Origin: Agrobacterium cavarae
GTDB taxonomy: Bacteria > Pseudomonadota > Alphaproteobacteria > Rhizobiales > Rhizobiaceae
Assembly: GCF_004310285.1 (NCBI RefSeq)
Contig: NZ_SISF01000034.1
Location: forward strand, 449,890 to 513,889
DNA length: 64,000 bases
Reading direction: 5' to 3'
Below the pieces are notes generated by a model. That model was given only the letters and a program-made list of their open reading frames with translations. It made no database searches and was not told where the DNA came from. Both the position numbers and the translations under genes were made by a program. Positions 52,035 to 61,542 of the stretch are shown piece by piece. Every line of letters starts with the position of its first letter. The stretch's first letter is position 1.

Positions 52035-53891
52035 ATGGCCGGCATTGGAGGCGGACCCAACGATCCTGAGGACAAAGGGTTCAGTTTCGATCCCAAATCT
52101 GCCGATGCCTATATTCTTCGCGATCCGCAGGCCTTCGCCATGAACATCGCCAGAGCTGTGGAAAATCTCGGCAAGGCTGCTTCAGAGTGGCTGGCACCCA
52201 GAGAGCGCGGCGAGATTCCGCGCACCAGCACGAGCCCGATGAGCGATGTCTTCCAGACGCTGTCCGATGTGGCGGAATATTGGATGGCCGAGCCGCAGCG
52301 CTCCGTCGAGGCGCAGACCCACCTTTTGTCGAACTACTTCGATATCTGGCAAGAATCGCTCCTGCGACTATCCGAACAGCAAGGGAAAGCTGGAGAGAAA
52401 AAACCACAGGCCGGAGCCAAAAGCGGCCATAAACGCTTCGCCGACAACGACTGGCAGGCAAACCCGTTTTTCGACTTTCTGCAGAAGGTCTATTTCGCTA
52501 CCGCCGACTGGGCGGAGAAAATGGTGACAGAGGCTGACGGGCTGGACGAGCGGACCCGGGAAAAGGCACGCTTCTATATGCGGCAGGTGACTGAGGCGAT
52601 GTCTCCAGCCAACTTTGCCTTCACCAATCCCCAGGTGTTTCGCGAAACGGTTGCCACGAGTGGAGCCAACCTCGTCAAAGGAATGGCCCAGTTGGCGGAA
52701 GATATGGCGGCTGGTAAGGGGCATTTAAGGCTTCGCCAGACCGACTATAACCAGTTCGTAATCGGCCAGAACATCGCCGTTTCTCCAGGTAAGGTGATTG
52801 CGCGAAGCGATCTTTGCGAGATCATCCAGTATGCCCCCTCGACGGAAAAGGTGTTCAAGCGCCCTCTTCTTATCATCCCGCCATGGATCAATAAATTTTA
52901 CATTCTCGATCTCAACGCCCGGAAATCCTTCGTCAAGTGGTGCGTCGACCAAGGCCACAGCGTCTTCATGATCTCCTGGGTCAATCCGGATGTACGTCAC
53001 GCAGAAAAAGGATGGGACGACTACATTCAGGAGGGCATCGACTTTGCGCTTGCCACGATTGAAGAGGCGACGGGAGAACAGGAGGCCAATGCGGTGGGCT
53101 ACTGCATCGGCGGCACGCTTCTGGCTGCCACCCTCGCCCTGCATGCACAGAAGAACGATCATCGCATCCGCAGTGCCACGCTGCTTGCGGCGCAGACCGA
53201 CTTTACCCATGCGGGCGATCTGAAGATCTTCATTGACGAGCCACAGCTTGCTGCGCTCGATGCCCATATGAAGGCGGTCGGTTACCTCGATGGCGCGATC
53301 ATGGCGAGCGTCTTCAACATGCTTCGCGCATCCGATCTGATCTGGCCCTATATGGTCGACAACTATCTGCGCGGCACCCAGCCGCCTCCCTTTGACCTCC
53401 TCTATTGGAACTCTGATTCCACCCGCGTCGCAGCCGCCGTGCATTCCTTCTATCTGCGCAATTGCTATCTGGAAAACAATCTGGCCGAAGGACGGATGGT
53501 GGCGGATGGCAAGGTACTGAACCTAAAGGATGTCACCATCCCGATCTATGATCTTGCCACGCGCGACGACCACATAGCTCCGGCGAAATCAGTCTTCGAG
53601 GGCGCAAAGCCGTTCGGTGGGTCGGTCGAGTTCGTGCTGGGTGGTTCGGGCCATATTGCAGGCGTGGTCAACCCGCCCGATGCTGGCAAATATCAATACT
53701 GGACCGGAACGTCACCCGTCGGTGATTTTGAAGAATGGCAGCAGCAAAGCAGCGTTCATACCGGATCCTGGTGGCCGCATTGGCAGAACTGGCTTGAGGC
53801 ACAGAGCGGAGAAAAGGTCTGGGCGCGCATTCCGGGAGATGGCAGGCTCACTCCGCTTTGCGACGCGCCAGGCACCTATGTTCTTGAATGA
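52035..53891 (+). CDS. phaC: Class I poly(3-hydroxyalkanoate) polymerase PhaC
   Basis: Polymerises 3-hydroxyacyl-CoA into PHB storage granules (618 aa). An N-terminal PhaC_N domain (about 100-270) precedes an alpha/beta-hydrolase domain with the lipase-like box GYCIGGT (catalytic Cys357). The Asp is in YDLATRDDHIAP and the His in GGSGHIAGVVNPP. Trp-rich NWLEAQSGEKVWARIPG near the end is typical of class I enzymes. GGAGGAG precedes the ATG at 52035. No phaA, phaB or phasin gene lies next to it. Confidence 0.95.
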   Translation: MAGIGGGPNDPEDKGFSFDPKSADAYILRDPQAFAMNIARAVENLGKAASEWLAPRERGEIPRTSTSPMSDVFQTLSDVAEYWMAEPQRSVEAQTHLLSNYFDIWQESLLRLSEQQGKAGEKKPQAGAKSGHKRFADNDWQANPFFDFLQKVYFATADWAEKMVTEADGLDERTREKARFYMRQVTEAMSPANFAFTNPQVFRETVATSGANLVKGMAQLAEDMAAGKGHLRLRQTDYNQFVIGQNIAVSPGKVIARSDLCEIIQYAPSTEKVFKRPLLIIPPWINKFYILDLNARKSFVKWCVDQGHSVFMISWVNPDVRHAEKGWDDYIQEGIDFALATIEEATGEQEANAVGYCIGGTLLAATLALHAQKNDHRIRSATLLAAQTDFTHAGDLKIFIDEPQLAALDAHMKAVGYLDGAIMASVFNMLRASDLIWPYMVDNYLRGTQPPPFDLLYWNSDSTRVAAAVHSFYLRNCYLENNLAEGRMVADGKVLNLKDVTIPIYDLATRDDHIAPAKSVFEGAKPFGGSVEFVLGGSGHIAGVVNPPDAGKYQYWTGTSPVGDFEEWQQQSSVHTGSWWPHWQNWLEAQSGEKVWARIPGDGRLTPLCDAPGTYVLE

Positions 53892-53918
53892 CCAGGGCGA
53901 TGCGAAGACACTCGCGCC

Positions 53919-54638
53919 ATGCGCTTTGATTCTCCCCTCGTGCCCGCCACGCTCGTCTCTCGTTATAAACGCTTCCTTTTCGATGCCGTTCTGGACAACG
54001 GAACAGCGATCACCGGATCATGCCCCAATACGGGTTCTATGCGTGGGCTGACGACGCCGGGTTCGCGCATTTGGCTTTCCGAGCATGACAGTCCGACGCG
54101 TAAATATCGCCACATGCTGGAAATGGTCGAGGCGGATGGAACGATCGTTGGCATCAACACAGGAATGCCGAACCGGCTGGCAGAGGAGGCTATTCTTTCG
54201 GATAGGATTCCCTCGCTACGTGGCTACAATGTCTTGAAGCGCGAGCAGCGATATGGCGTCAATTCCCGCATCGATTTCCTGCTTTCGGCGTCTGGAAGAC
54301 CGGATGCCTATGTCGAGGTCAAGAACGTGCATTTCATGCGCGAGGCCGGACTTGCAGAGTTTCCGGACACGGCGACGAAGCGGGGCGCCAAACACCTCGA
54401 AGAACTCGGCGACGCGTCAGAAGCCGGTTATCGCGCTGTCATGCTCTATCTGATCCAGCGCGCCGATTGCCATCGGATGCGCATCTGCTCCGATCTTGAT
54501 CCGGTCTACGCCGTTGCGTTTCAGCGCGCGATGAAGCGTGGCGTAGAAGCCTATGCCATCCGTTGCGAGGTTTCGCCGACGGAAATTGTCGCGAACCGGA
54601 TGGTTGCAATAGACGACTGGCACCCTGCTGATTTATGA
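53919..54638 (+). CDS. sfsA: Sugar fermentation stimulation protein homolog SfsA
   Basis: A 239-residue SfsA protein: an N-terminal OB-like domain followed by a nuclease-like domain with RIDFLLSASGRPDAYVEVKNVHF (the D-x-E-x-K core) and GAKHLEEL. It has been linked to sugar metabolism gene expression and DNA binding, but its activity is unsettled. No strong ribosome binding site is visible. The stop overlaps the map start (ATGA). Confidence 0.92.
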   Translation: MRFDSPLVPATLVSRYKRFLFDAVLDNGTAITGSCPNTGSMRGLTTPGSRIWLSEHDSPTRKYRHMLEMVEADGTIVGINTGMPNRLAEEAILSDRIPSLRGYNVLKREQRYGVNSRIDFLLSASGRPDAYVEVKNVHFMREAGLAEFPDTATKRGAKHLEELGDASEAGYRAVMLYLIQRADCHRMRICSDLDPVYAVAFQRAMKRGVEAYAIRCEVSPTEIVANRMVAIDDWHPADL

Positions 54639-55501
54639 ACGCAGGTGAAAGTAAGACAGAAAGCGATAGTATGGTCACCTATATCGATGCGGCATCGGCC
54701 CCCATGAAGAATACGGGCGTTATCCGACTCTATAACTCCGAAGATTTTGAGGGCATGCGCAAGGCAAGTCAGCTAACGGCGCGCTGCCTCGATGCGCTCG
54801 CCGACATGGTCAAGCCAGGAATCACGACCAACGCAATCGATCGCTTCGTCTTCGAATTCGGAGCCGATCATGGTGCCCTGCCCGCGACGCTCAATTATCG
54901 CGGCTATACCAAATCCGTCTGCACCTCGATCAACCATGTTGTTTGCCACGGCATTCCTGACGACAAGCCGCTTCGTGAAGGCGATATCGTCAATATCGAC
55001 GTGACCTATCTCCTGGACGGCTGGTATGGCGATTCGAGCCGCATGTATCCGGTTGGACAGATCAAGCGGTCTGCCGAGCGCCTGCTCGAAGTCACCTATG
55101 AGTGCCTGATGCGCGGCATCGCTGCGGTAAAACCCGGCGTGCGAACCGGCGCCATCGGTGCCGCGATCCAGGCTTACGCGGAATCGGAGCGCTGCTCCGT
55201 CGTGACGGATTTCTGCGGCCACGGCGTCGGGCGTCTTTTCCATGATACGCCGAACATTCTGCATTACGGCAAGGAAAGCGATGGTCCGGAAATCCGTGAG
55301 GGCATGATCTTCACCATCGAGCCGATGATCAACCTCGGCAAGCCGCATGTGAAGGTTCTCTCGGATGGATGGACGGCGGTGACTCGCGACAGATCGCTCT
55401 CCGCGCAATATGAACACGCCGTCGGCGTCACCGCGACGGGCTGCGAGGTCTTCACCCTGTCGCCGGGCGGCTTCCACCGGCCCGGCCTGCCGCCGCTCTA
55501 A
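54635..55501 (+). CDS. map: Type I methionine aminopeptidase
   Basis: Removes the initiator Met from new proteins (288 aa). The five metal ligands are visible in NIDVTYLLDGWYGDSSRMY (two Asp), FCGHGVGRLFHDTPNILHYG (His), FTIEPMINLG (Glu) and QYEHAVGVT (Glu). VCHGIPDDKPLREGD carries the substrate His. The start at 54635 overlaps sfsA by four bases; an in-frame ATG at 54671 (MVTYIDAASAP) is a credible alternative. It is followed 18 bases later by radC. Confidence 0.94.
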   Translation: MNAGESKTESDSMVTYIDAASAPMKNTGVIRLYNSEDFEGMRKASQLTARCLDALADMVKPGITTNAIDRFVFEFGADHGALPATLNYRGYTKSVCTSINHVVCHGIPDDKPLREGDIVNIDVTYLLDGWYGDSSRMYPVGQIKRSAERLLEVTYECLMRGIAAVKPGVRTGAIGAAIQAYAESERCSVVTDFCGHGVGRLFHDTPNILHYGKESDGPEIREGMIFTIEPMINLGKPHVKVLSDGWTAVTRDRSLSAQYEHAVGVTATGCEVFTLSPGGFHRPGLPPL

Positions 55502-55519
55502 GAGGAGAGTTATCGCCAG

Positions 55520-56350
55520 ATGGCCAAAGGTCCCTCGCCCGACACCGGAAAAACATCAGCATTTGGCGAAACATCCCGGGCGAGCGACCTGTTTGGCAGT
55601 CCGATAGACCTCGTCGCTCCCGGCGAGATAACACCTCTACCTCACCCGACCAAGGCGAAGACAAAAGACAGCGTAGAGGTCCCACACTACCATGGTCACC
55701 GGGAAAGATTGCGGGCAAAATATCGTGATATCGGCGACGTGGCGCTCGCGGACTACGAACTCCTTGAGCTTTTGCTCTTCAGGCTCATTCCGCGCCGCGA
55801 TACCAAGCCTATCGCCAAGGCGCTGATCGCCCGCTTTGGAACCCTTGGCGGAGTCCTCGGCGCGCCGCTATCGCTTCTGCAGGAAGTGAGTGGCGTCGGA
55901 GAAGCTGTGGCACTGGATCTGAAACTCGTCGCTTCCGTCTCGCAACGGATGCTGAAAAGCGAAATCCGCAACAAGCAGGTGCTCGGTTCGTGGTCTTCGG
56001 TCATCGATTACTGCCATGCTGCCATGGCCTACGAAACGCGAGAGCAGTTCAGGATCCTGTTTCTGGATAAGCGCAACGTTTTGATTGCCGACGAGGTCCA
56101 GGGGCATGGCACCGTGGACCACACCCCGGTCTATCCGCGTGAACTGGTGCGGCGCGCCCTCGAACTCTCTTCGACAGCCATTATCCTGGTGCACAATCAT
56201 CCCAGTGGAGACCCGACACCGTCCAAGGCCGATATCGATATGACGAAAACCATCATTGATACGGCAAAGCCGCTTGGGATTGTCGTGCATGATCATATCA
56301 TCATCGGCAAGGACGGGCATGTGAGCTTCAAAGGCCTGCGGCTGATCTGA
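55520..56350 (+). CDS. radC: RadC/JAB domain protein
   Basis: A 276-residue protein of the RadC family. After a variable N-terminus it has a helix-hairpin-helix segment (SLLQEVSGVGEAVALDLKLV) and a C-terminal JAMM/MPN metalloprotease-like domain with the zinc motif VHNHPSGDPTPSKADIDMT. Despite the name, a role in DNA repair is doubtful. GAGGAG precedes the ATG. Confidence 0.93.
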   Translation: MAKGPSPDTGKTSAFGETSRASDLFGSPIDLVAPGEITPLPHPTKAKTKDSVEVPHYHGHRERLRAKYRDIGDVALADYELLELLLFRLIPRRDTKPIAKALIARFGTLGGVLGAPLSLLQEVSGVGEAVALDLKLVASVSQRMLKSEIRNKQVLGSWSSVIDYCHAAMAYETREQFRILFLDKRNVLIADEVQGHGTVDHTPVYPRELVRRALELSSTAIILVHNHPSGDPTPSKADIDMTKTIIDTAKPLGIVVHDHIIIGKDGHVSFKGLRLI

Positions 56351-56534
56351 AGACTTTAGAAAATATTCGATAGTTATTGCGGATAAGTATTACTTATCAT
56401 CTCGCCATTTGTGAAGGTATATTGGTACCATCCCAAAGTGACACACAACCCAAAGCTTTTCCATTAAGAAAAAAACAACTTCGCCACATTAGAATCTCCA
56501 AAGATATAAAGCATCAAGCGTATCGGAGGATGCC

Positions 56535-56957
56535 ATGGCACTTATGGCAAGAATGCTTCGTAATCGTGCAGGCTCATCTGCCGTCGAATTTGCGATTATT
56601 GCCCCCATCTTTCTGCTGGTCCTACTGACCATGATCGCTTACGGCATCTACCTGATGACCGCCTATTCCGTGCAGCAGGTGGCGGCGGATGCCGCCAGAA
56701 CCGCAGTTGCCGGACTGAACAACAACGAACGTGAGGCGCTGGCCAGGGACTTCGTGTCCAGAAGCGCCCTTAGCTACGCCTTCATGGACAAGCGCTATTT
56801 CCATGTGACGGTCGGCAGCGATCTCAGCAATAGCAATCAGTTCACCGTTACGGTCGAGTATGATGCCACTGAGCTGCCGATCTGGAGCCTCTACTCCTAC
56901 GCCCTTCCGGAAAAGACCATCAAGCGTTTCTCGACAATCCGGATTGGAGGGGTCTGA
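56535..56957 (+). CDS. TadE-like pilus assembly protein
   Basis: A 140-residue pseudopilin-like protein. The N-terminal RNRAGSSAVEFAIIAPIFLLVLLTMIAYGIYLM is a TadE-type prepilin signal with the invariant Glu after the short basic segment. CGGAGGA precedes the ATG. It is followed by a TadG-like gene after one base, forming a small pair without the rest of a tad locus in this window. Confidence 0.85.
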   Translation: MALMARMLRNRAGSSAVEFAIIAPIFLLVLLTMIAYGIYLMTAYSVQQVAADAARTAVAGLNNNEREALARDFVSRSALSYAFMDKRYFHVTVGSDLSNSNQFTVTVEYDATELPIWSLYSYALPEKTIKRFSTIRIGGV

Positions 56958-56958
56958 C

Positions 56959-58689
56959 ATGAGAAAAGCAGAATTTCCGCAGTCGCGATTTTGGAAAAAC
57001 ACATCCGGCAATATCGCCATCATGGCCGGGCTTACCGCGCCACTCTTTGCCGGCATTCTGGCCCTCGGTGTGGATTATGGGGCGCTGACATTGCAAAGGC
57101 GAGAGCTTCAACAGACCGCCGACCTTGCCGCCATTTCTGCTGCAGGTGCTCCCAATCCGGAACAGGCGGTGTTGCAGCACTTCAAGCTCAACGGCAAAAA
57201 GCTCGGCGTCAAGATCCCCGAGGGCGTGTTGACCGATACAGGGATAGTCCCCCTCGACATCAACGGCGAAGTACCTGGCATGGACGGCTATGCCGAGATC
57301 ACCAAGGGCCGCTATGTGCCCGATCCAACTACCGATGTCGGTCAGCGGTTCGTTGCCAACGCCACACCGCTCAATGCGGTGAAGGTGGATATCGTTGAAC
57401 GAGGAACGCTCTTTTTCGCATCGAGTTTCACCACGCCACCGAAGGTTTCCGCAGTTGGAACGGCGGCAGCACAGCGTATAGCGGCCTTCTCCGTGGGATC
57501 GCGTCTGGCGTCACTCAATGAAGGCATCCTCAACGCGCTCCTCAGCGGGCTCTTGGGCTCGTCTGTCAGTCTCAAGCTGATGGATTACCAGGCGCTCGTC
57601 AGCGCCGACGTCAATCTGTTAAAGGTCATCGACGTCCTTGCTGTCGATCTCGGTCTACAGGCTGGCACTTATCGGGAAGTGTTGGCGACTGATGTCACCG
57701 TCAGTCAGTTTCTCAGCGCGCTTGGCCGCACAACCGGCCTGTCGCCATCTGTGACGGCAGCGGTCAAAACGCTGGAACGGACGGCCAACAAAAGCCGTAT
57801 CAGCCTTCCTCTTGAGAAGATCGTCAACCTCGGTCCGTTTCTGGACTCGATGGTCGGCAACAGCGAAAACCTCAAGGTCACGGCGGGTGTCTTCGATCTG
57901 GTCTCAGCGGCAGCGGTTGCAGGCAACGGAAGCCAACAGATTGCGATCAATGCGGGCGCATCCGTTCCTGGGCTTGCGGCAACCAAGATCACGCTGGCAG
58001 TGGGCGAACCTCCTGTCAGCACGCCCCCACTGGCCGTCGGCGCATCCGGCACGGTCGTTCGAACGGCACAGACACGCCTTGCCATCGATACGTCGGTGGT
58101 TGGGTTGAAGGCGCTTCTCGGTCTACAGATTCACATCCCTCTGTATGTCGAAGTGGCCAACGCAGAAGCACGGCTTGCCGACATCCGGTGCATGACGCCC
58201 GGCAACGGCGCGGTCGATATCGATGTGGTGCCGGGTCTTGCTGAGATTTCGCTCGGCAATGTCGACACCAGTGCATTCAACAATTTCGGCCGCACACCGC
58301 GTGTTACCAAAGCATCGATCGTCGATTCTGCCGTGGTCAAGATCAACGGTATGGCGCAGATCAACAGCGGCAATCTGACGAAGAGCCGACTGACATTCTA
58401 TCAATCGGAAATCCAGCTTGGCAGGATCAAGCAGGTGTCGACGAAGGATGTCACCACTTCGCTCGTCACCTCGCTTCTGAAGAAGCTTGATCTCGATATC
58501 AACGTGCTGTTCCTGACGATTGGCTCACCCACGGTTCTCCAGGCAGCGCTTGCCGATACGTTGGGCGCTGCGACAAAACCCATTGATGAGCTGCTCTACA
58601 ATACCTTACTGGTCCTGGGTGTGAAGATCGGCGAAGCGGATGTGCGGGTGACGGATCTGCGCTGCATGCAGCCTGTGCTGGTTCAGTGA
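56959..58689 (+). CDS. TadG-like pilus assembly/Flp pilus protein
   Basis: A 576-residue protein. The N-terminus FWKNTSGNIAIMAGLTAPLFAGILALGVDYG is the TadG-type membrane anchor, followed by LTLQRRELQQTADLAAISAA. The rest is a large extracytoplasmic region with no von Willebrand domain that I could see, rich in Val, Leu and Ser. GGAGGGG precedes the ATG, which lies one base after the TadE-like stop. Two late RCM motifs (LADIRCMTPGNG and VTDLRCMQP) suggest an internal repeat. Confidence 0.83.
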   Translation: MRKAEFPQSRFWKNTSGNIAIMAGLTAPLFAGILALGVDYGALTLQRRELQQTADLAAISAAGAPNPEQAVLQHFKLNGKKLGVKIPEGVLTDTGIVPLDINGEVPGMDGYAEITKGRYVPDPTTDVGQRFVANATPLNAVKVDIVERGTLFFASSFTTPPKVSAVGTAAAQRIAAFSVGSRLASLNEGILNALLSGLLGSSVSLKLMDYQALVSADVNLLKVIDVLAVDLGLQAGTYREVLATDVTVSQFLSALGRTTGLSPSVTAAVKTLERTANKSRISLPLEKIVNLGPFLDSMVGNSENLKVTAGVFDLVSAAAVAGNGSQQIAINAGASVPGLAATKITLAVGEPPVSTPPLAVGASGTVVRTAQTRLAIDTSVVGLKALLGLQIHIPLYVEVANAEARLADIRCMTPGNGAVDIDVVPGLAEISLGNVDTSAFNNFGRTPRVTKASIVDSAVVKINGMAQINSGNLTKSRLTFYQSEIQLGRIKQVSTKDVTTSLVTSLLKKLDLDINVLFLTIGSPTVLQAALADTLGAATKPIDELLYNTLLVLGVKIGEADVRVTDLRCMQPVLVQ

Positions 58690-58709
58690 CCCCTGCTCAA
58701 AACAAGAAA

Positions 58710-58731
58710 GCCGCCGGATCGCTCCAGCGGC
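58710..58731 (-). terminator. Terminator after the DAHP synthase gene
   Basis: GCCGCCGGA (58710-58718) pairs with TCCAGCGGC (58723-58731) with one G-U pair. The loop is a GNRA tetraloop (GCGA) on the minus strand and the tail is CTTTCTTGTTTT. Confidence 0.75.
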
Positions 58732-58757
58732 CTCATCACTTCTAAATCTTAGTTCGC

Positions 58758-60134
58758 TCAAGCGTTGGCGACGGCCAGGCGCTTTTCGTCGCGACCGCTC
58801 TTCATCCGCTCGGACAGGAGGAACGCCAGCTCCAGAGCCTGGTCGGCGTTGAGGCGCGGATCGCAGTGCGTGTGGTAGCGGTCGGACAGGGAATCTGCTG
58901 TCACGGCGCGCGCACCACCGGTGCATTCCGTCACGTCCTTGCCGGTCATCTCGATGTGGATGCCGCCCGGATGCGTGCCTTCGGCGCGGTGGATCTGGAA
59001 GAAGCTTTCCACTTCCGACAGAATGCGCTCGAATGGACGCGTCTTGTAGTGGTTGAGCGTGATCGTGTTGCCGTGCATCGGGTCGCATGACCAGATGACC
59101 TTACGGCCTTCCTTCTCGACGGCGCGGATCAGCTTCGGCAGATGGTCGGCGACCTTGTCATGACCAAAGCGGCAGATCAGCGTCAGGCGTCCTGCTTCGT
59201 TGGCGGGGTTCAGCGCGTCGATCAGCTGGATCAAATTGTCCGGCTGGAGCGACGGGCCGCACTTCAAACCGATCGGGTTCTTGATGCCGCGGAAATATTC
59301 GACATGCGCGTGGTCGAGCTGGCGCGTGCGGTCACCGATCCACAGCATGTGGCCGGAGGTCGCGTACCAATCGCCCGATGTGGAGTCGATGCGGGTCAAT
59401 GCTTCTTCATAGCCGAGAAGCAGCGCTTCATGGCTGGTGAAGAAATCCGTTTCACGGAGGCTCGGATTGTTATCGGCGCTGATGCCGATCGCCTTCATGA
59501 AGTCCATCGTTTCGGAGATACGACCGGCAAGCTTGCGGTAGCGATCGGCCTGCGGGGAATCCTTGACGAAGCCGAGCATCCACTGATGCACGTTCTCCAG
59601 ATTGGCATAGCCACCCATGGCGAAAGCGCGAAGCAGGTTCAGTGTTGCAGCCGACTGACGGTAGGCGTCCAGCTGGCGCTCCGGGTTGGGAATGCGCGAG
59701 GCTTCGTTGAACTCGATACCGTTGATGATGTCACCACGGTAAGACGGCAGCTCCACGCCATTTTGCGCTTCGATGTTGGACGAGCGCGGCTTGGCGAACT
59801 GGCCTGCAATGCGGCCAACCTTGACGACGGGCAACTGCGCGCCATAGGTCAGGACAACGGCCATCTGCAGGAAGGCGCGGAAGAAGTCGCGGATGTTGTC
59901 GGCACCATGCTCCAGGAAGCTTTCGGCGCAATCGCCACCCTGCAGAAGGAAGGCTTCGCCTTCTGCAACGCTGGCAAGCTGCTTCTTCAGGCGGCGTGCT
60001 TCGCCGGCAAAAACCAGCGGGGGATAGCTTGCAAGCTGGGCTTCCGTTGCTGCAAGCGCAGCAGCGTCCGGATATTGCGGAACCTGCTGGATGGGCTTCT
60101 GTCTCCAGCTACCGGGCGTCCAATTCTGTGCCAT
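58758..60134 (-). CDS. aroG: Class II 3-deoxy-7-phosphoheptulonate synthase
   Basis: First enzyme of the shikimate pathway (458 aa): joins phosphoenolpyruvate and erythrose 4-phosphate. Class II features include FLLQGGDCAESF, KVGRIAGQFAKPRS, LWIGDRTRQLDHAHVEYFRGIKNPIGLKCGP and WSCDPMHGNT, supplying the metal and substrate ligands. Long N-terminal helices are typical of the plant-like class II group. I chose the ATG at 60134; a GTG three codons upstream is possible. A GC hairpin (60153-60174) lies just before the ribosome binding site. Confidence 0.95.
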   Translation of the reverse strand: MAQNWTPGSWRQKPIQQVPQYPDAAALAATEAQLASYPPLVFAGEARRLKKQLASVAEGEAFLLQGGDCAESFLEHGADNIRDFFRAFLQMAVVLTYGAQLPVVKVGRIAGQFAKPRSSNIEAQNGVELPSYRGDIINGIEFNEASRIPNPERQLDAYRQSAATLNLLRAFAMGGYANLENVHQWMLGFVKDSPQADRYRKLAGRISETMDFMKAIGISADNNPSLRETDFFTSHEALLLGYEEALTRIDSTSGDWYATSGHMLWIGDRTRQLDHAHVEYFRGIKNPIGLKCGPSLQPDNLIQLIDALNPANEAGRLTLICRFGHDKVADHLPKLIRAVEKEGRKVIWSCDPMHGNTITLNHYKTRPFERILSEVESFFQIHRAEGTHPGGIHIEMTGKDVTECTGGARAVTADSLSDRYHTHCDPRLNADQALELAFLLSERMKSGRDEKRLAVANA

Positions 60135-60152
60135 TCTACTCACCTGTCTCCC

Positions 60153-60174
60153 CGCCCGAAAAATTGCGCGGGCG
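60153..60174 (-). promoter_or_regulatory. Leader hairpin before the DAHP synthase gene
   Basis: CGCCCG (60153-60158) pairs with CGGGCG (60169-60174) around a ten-base loop. On the minus strand it ends next to GGGAGACAGG, the ribosome binding region, so it could affect translation. No aromatic leader peptide was seen. Confidence 0.3.
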
Positions 60175-60323
60175 TGCGCACCTTTAAAAATTGAGCGGCT
60201 TATAAACCTTTGCAGGGAGCTTGCCTAGTCAATTACCGACGCTTTTGGACCTGCGGAAAGTGCTTGGAATTCTGGATTATCCTAGAATTGAATCCCGTTT
60301 GCGTCACGTCGTTGTTTCTGCAG

Positions 60324-60488
60324 CTAATCGCGACTGCACAACCGCTGCGCTACGCGCCAGAGAAACAAGCCGAAATGGTCGAGACGGGTCGATGGCCATG
60401 TCTCCCATCGGTGATCATCGCCACTTTTCCTCTCTTTGACCTGGTTACGCGTCATCCTCTCCATTGCAAACATCGTTTCCGGCAACAT
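60324..60488 (-). CDS. Possible small protein (54 aa)
   Basis: An ATG-started frame preceded by CAGGAGA at seven bases. The product begins MLPETMFAMERMTRNQVKE and ends FLWRVAQRLCSRD; it is basic with several Trp residues. No family is recognised and no terminator follows. The ribosome binding site is the main support. Confidence 0.35.
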   Translation of the reverse strand: MLPETMFAMERMTRNQVKERKSGDDHRWETWPSTRLDHFGLFLWRVAQRLCSRD

Positions 60489-60633
60489 GATCTTTCTCCT
60501 GTGTTCCCGACATGAGGTAAGGCAGAGGCGGCGACAGGCGTAGATGCAGGAATGAAAGGCGCGTTTCACCGGCAAACGATGCAAAGCCAGATGGATCCGG
60601 CTATAAATGCCCCTATCAGCCGGAGAGCCTTCC

Positions 60634-61542
60634 ATGACAGACGTGAACTGGGACGATCTGAAACTCTTTCATATCGTTGCGACCGAAGGTGGTCTGGCAG
60701 GTGCGGCAAGCCTGACCGGCATCAGCGCGCCGACGATCGGCCGAAAGATGCTCTTTCTTGAACGGACGATGGGACGCACGCTCTTTATCCGCAGCCAGCA
60801 GGGCTACAAGCTGGCGCCCGACGGCGTGATCCTGTTTGAACGCGTTCAACATATGAGGCGGACGGCAGCAGAGATCAGCCAGTGGCACGGCGATGCCTTT
60901 TCGCTACCGATCGTTTCGATTTCCTCCAACATCTGGCTGATGGGTTTCATTGCCGAAAACACGAGCGCCATTCGCGGATCGGACGATGCCTTTCGACTTT
61001 GCTGCAAGCACTTCGGTCCCGACGATGATCTGACCTACCGACGCGGAATGATCGGGGTCTTTGACGCATCCCCGCAGCACGGCAATTTCGCGGTGCGCAA
61101 ATCCGTTACGGTCAATTACTGCGCCTACCGGTCGAAGGAACTGGCACCGACTGCATCCGCCCCCTGGATTTCAATCGGCACGGAAGTCGCGGCGTCGGAT
61201 GCGGAGAAGTGGGTCTTTCGCAATCGGGAGCAGATGATCCACACATGGACAAATGCGCCAGCGCTCTTGCCGCGCCTGATCCAGAGCGGGGCCGGCAAGG
61301 GCGTGTTGCCCGCCTATATCGGCGACACTCTGCCAGGCGTGGTGCGAGACGGTGAGATCATTGAGGAGCTCGCTCACAACCTGTGGATCACCGTCAACGA
61401 CGATGATCGACACACAGCGGAAATGCGGGTTGCCATCGATCGGCTCGCTGCGCTGTTGAAGCGCAACGAGCGACTATTCGAAGGCATGCAAGCCGAGCCT
61501 GTCGACAGGCAGAGCCCGGTTATACTCTTTCCCCGTTCTTGA
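60634..61542 (+). CDS. LysR family transcriptional regulator
   Basis: A 302-residue regulator. The N-terminal helix-turn-helix (WDDLKLFHIVATEGGLAGAASLTGISAPTIGRKMLFLERTMGRTLF) is LysR-type, followed by an effector-binding region. It starts at the ATG with GGAGAG upstream. Its last 23 bases overlap the end of the convergent gor gene. Target and ligand are unknown. Confidence 0.87.
   Translation: MTDVNWDDLKLFHIVATEGGLAGAASLTGISAPTIGRKMLFLERTMGRTLFIRSQQGYKLAPDGVILFERVQHMRRTAAEISQWHGDAFSLPIVSISSNIWLMGFIAENTSAIRGSDDAFRLCCKHFGPDDDLTYRRGMIGVFDASPQHGNFAVRKSVTVNYCAYRSKELAPTASAPWISIGTEVAASDAEKWVFRNREQMIHTWTNAPALLPRLIQSGAGKGVLPAYIGDTLPGVVRDGEIIEELAHNLWITVNDDDRHTAEMRVAIDRLAALLKRNERLFEGMQAEPVDRQSPVILFPRS

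Larger units (their letters stand above)
60135..60633. other. Divergent region between the DAHP synthase and LysR genes
   Basis: About 500 bases between divergent genes. Besides the leader hairpin it contains a 54-codon minus-strand frame (60324-60488) with a good ribosome binding site, listed separately. Promoters for both flanking genes should lie here but no clear consensus was seen. Confidence 0.4.
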
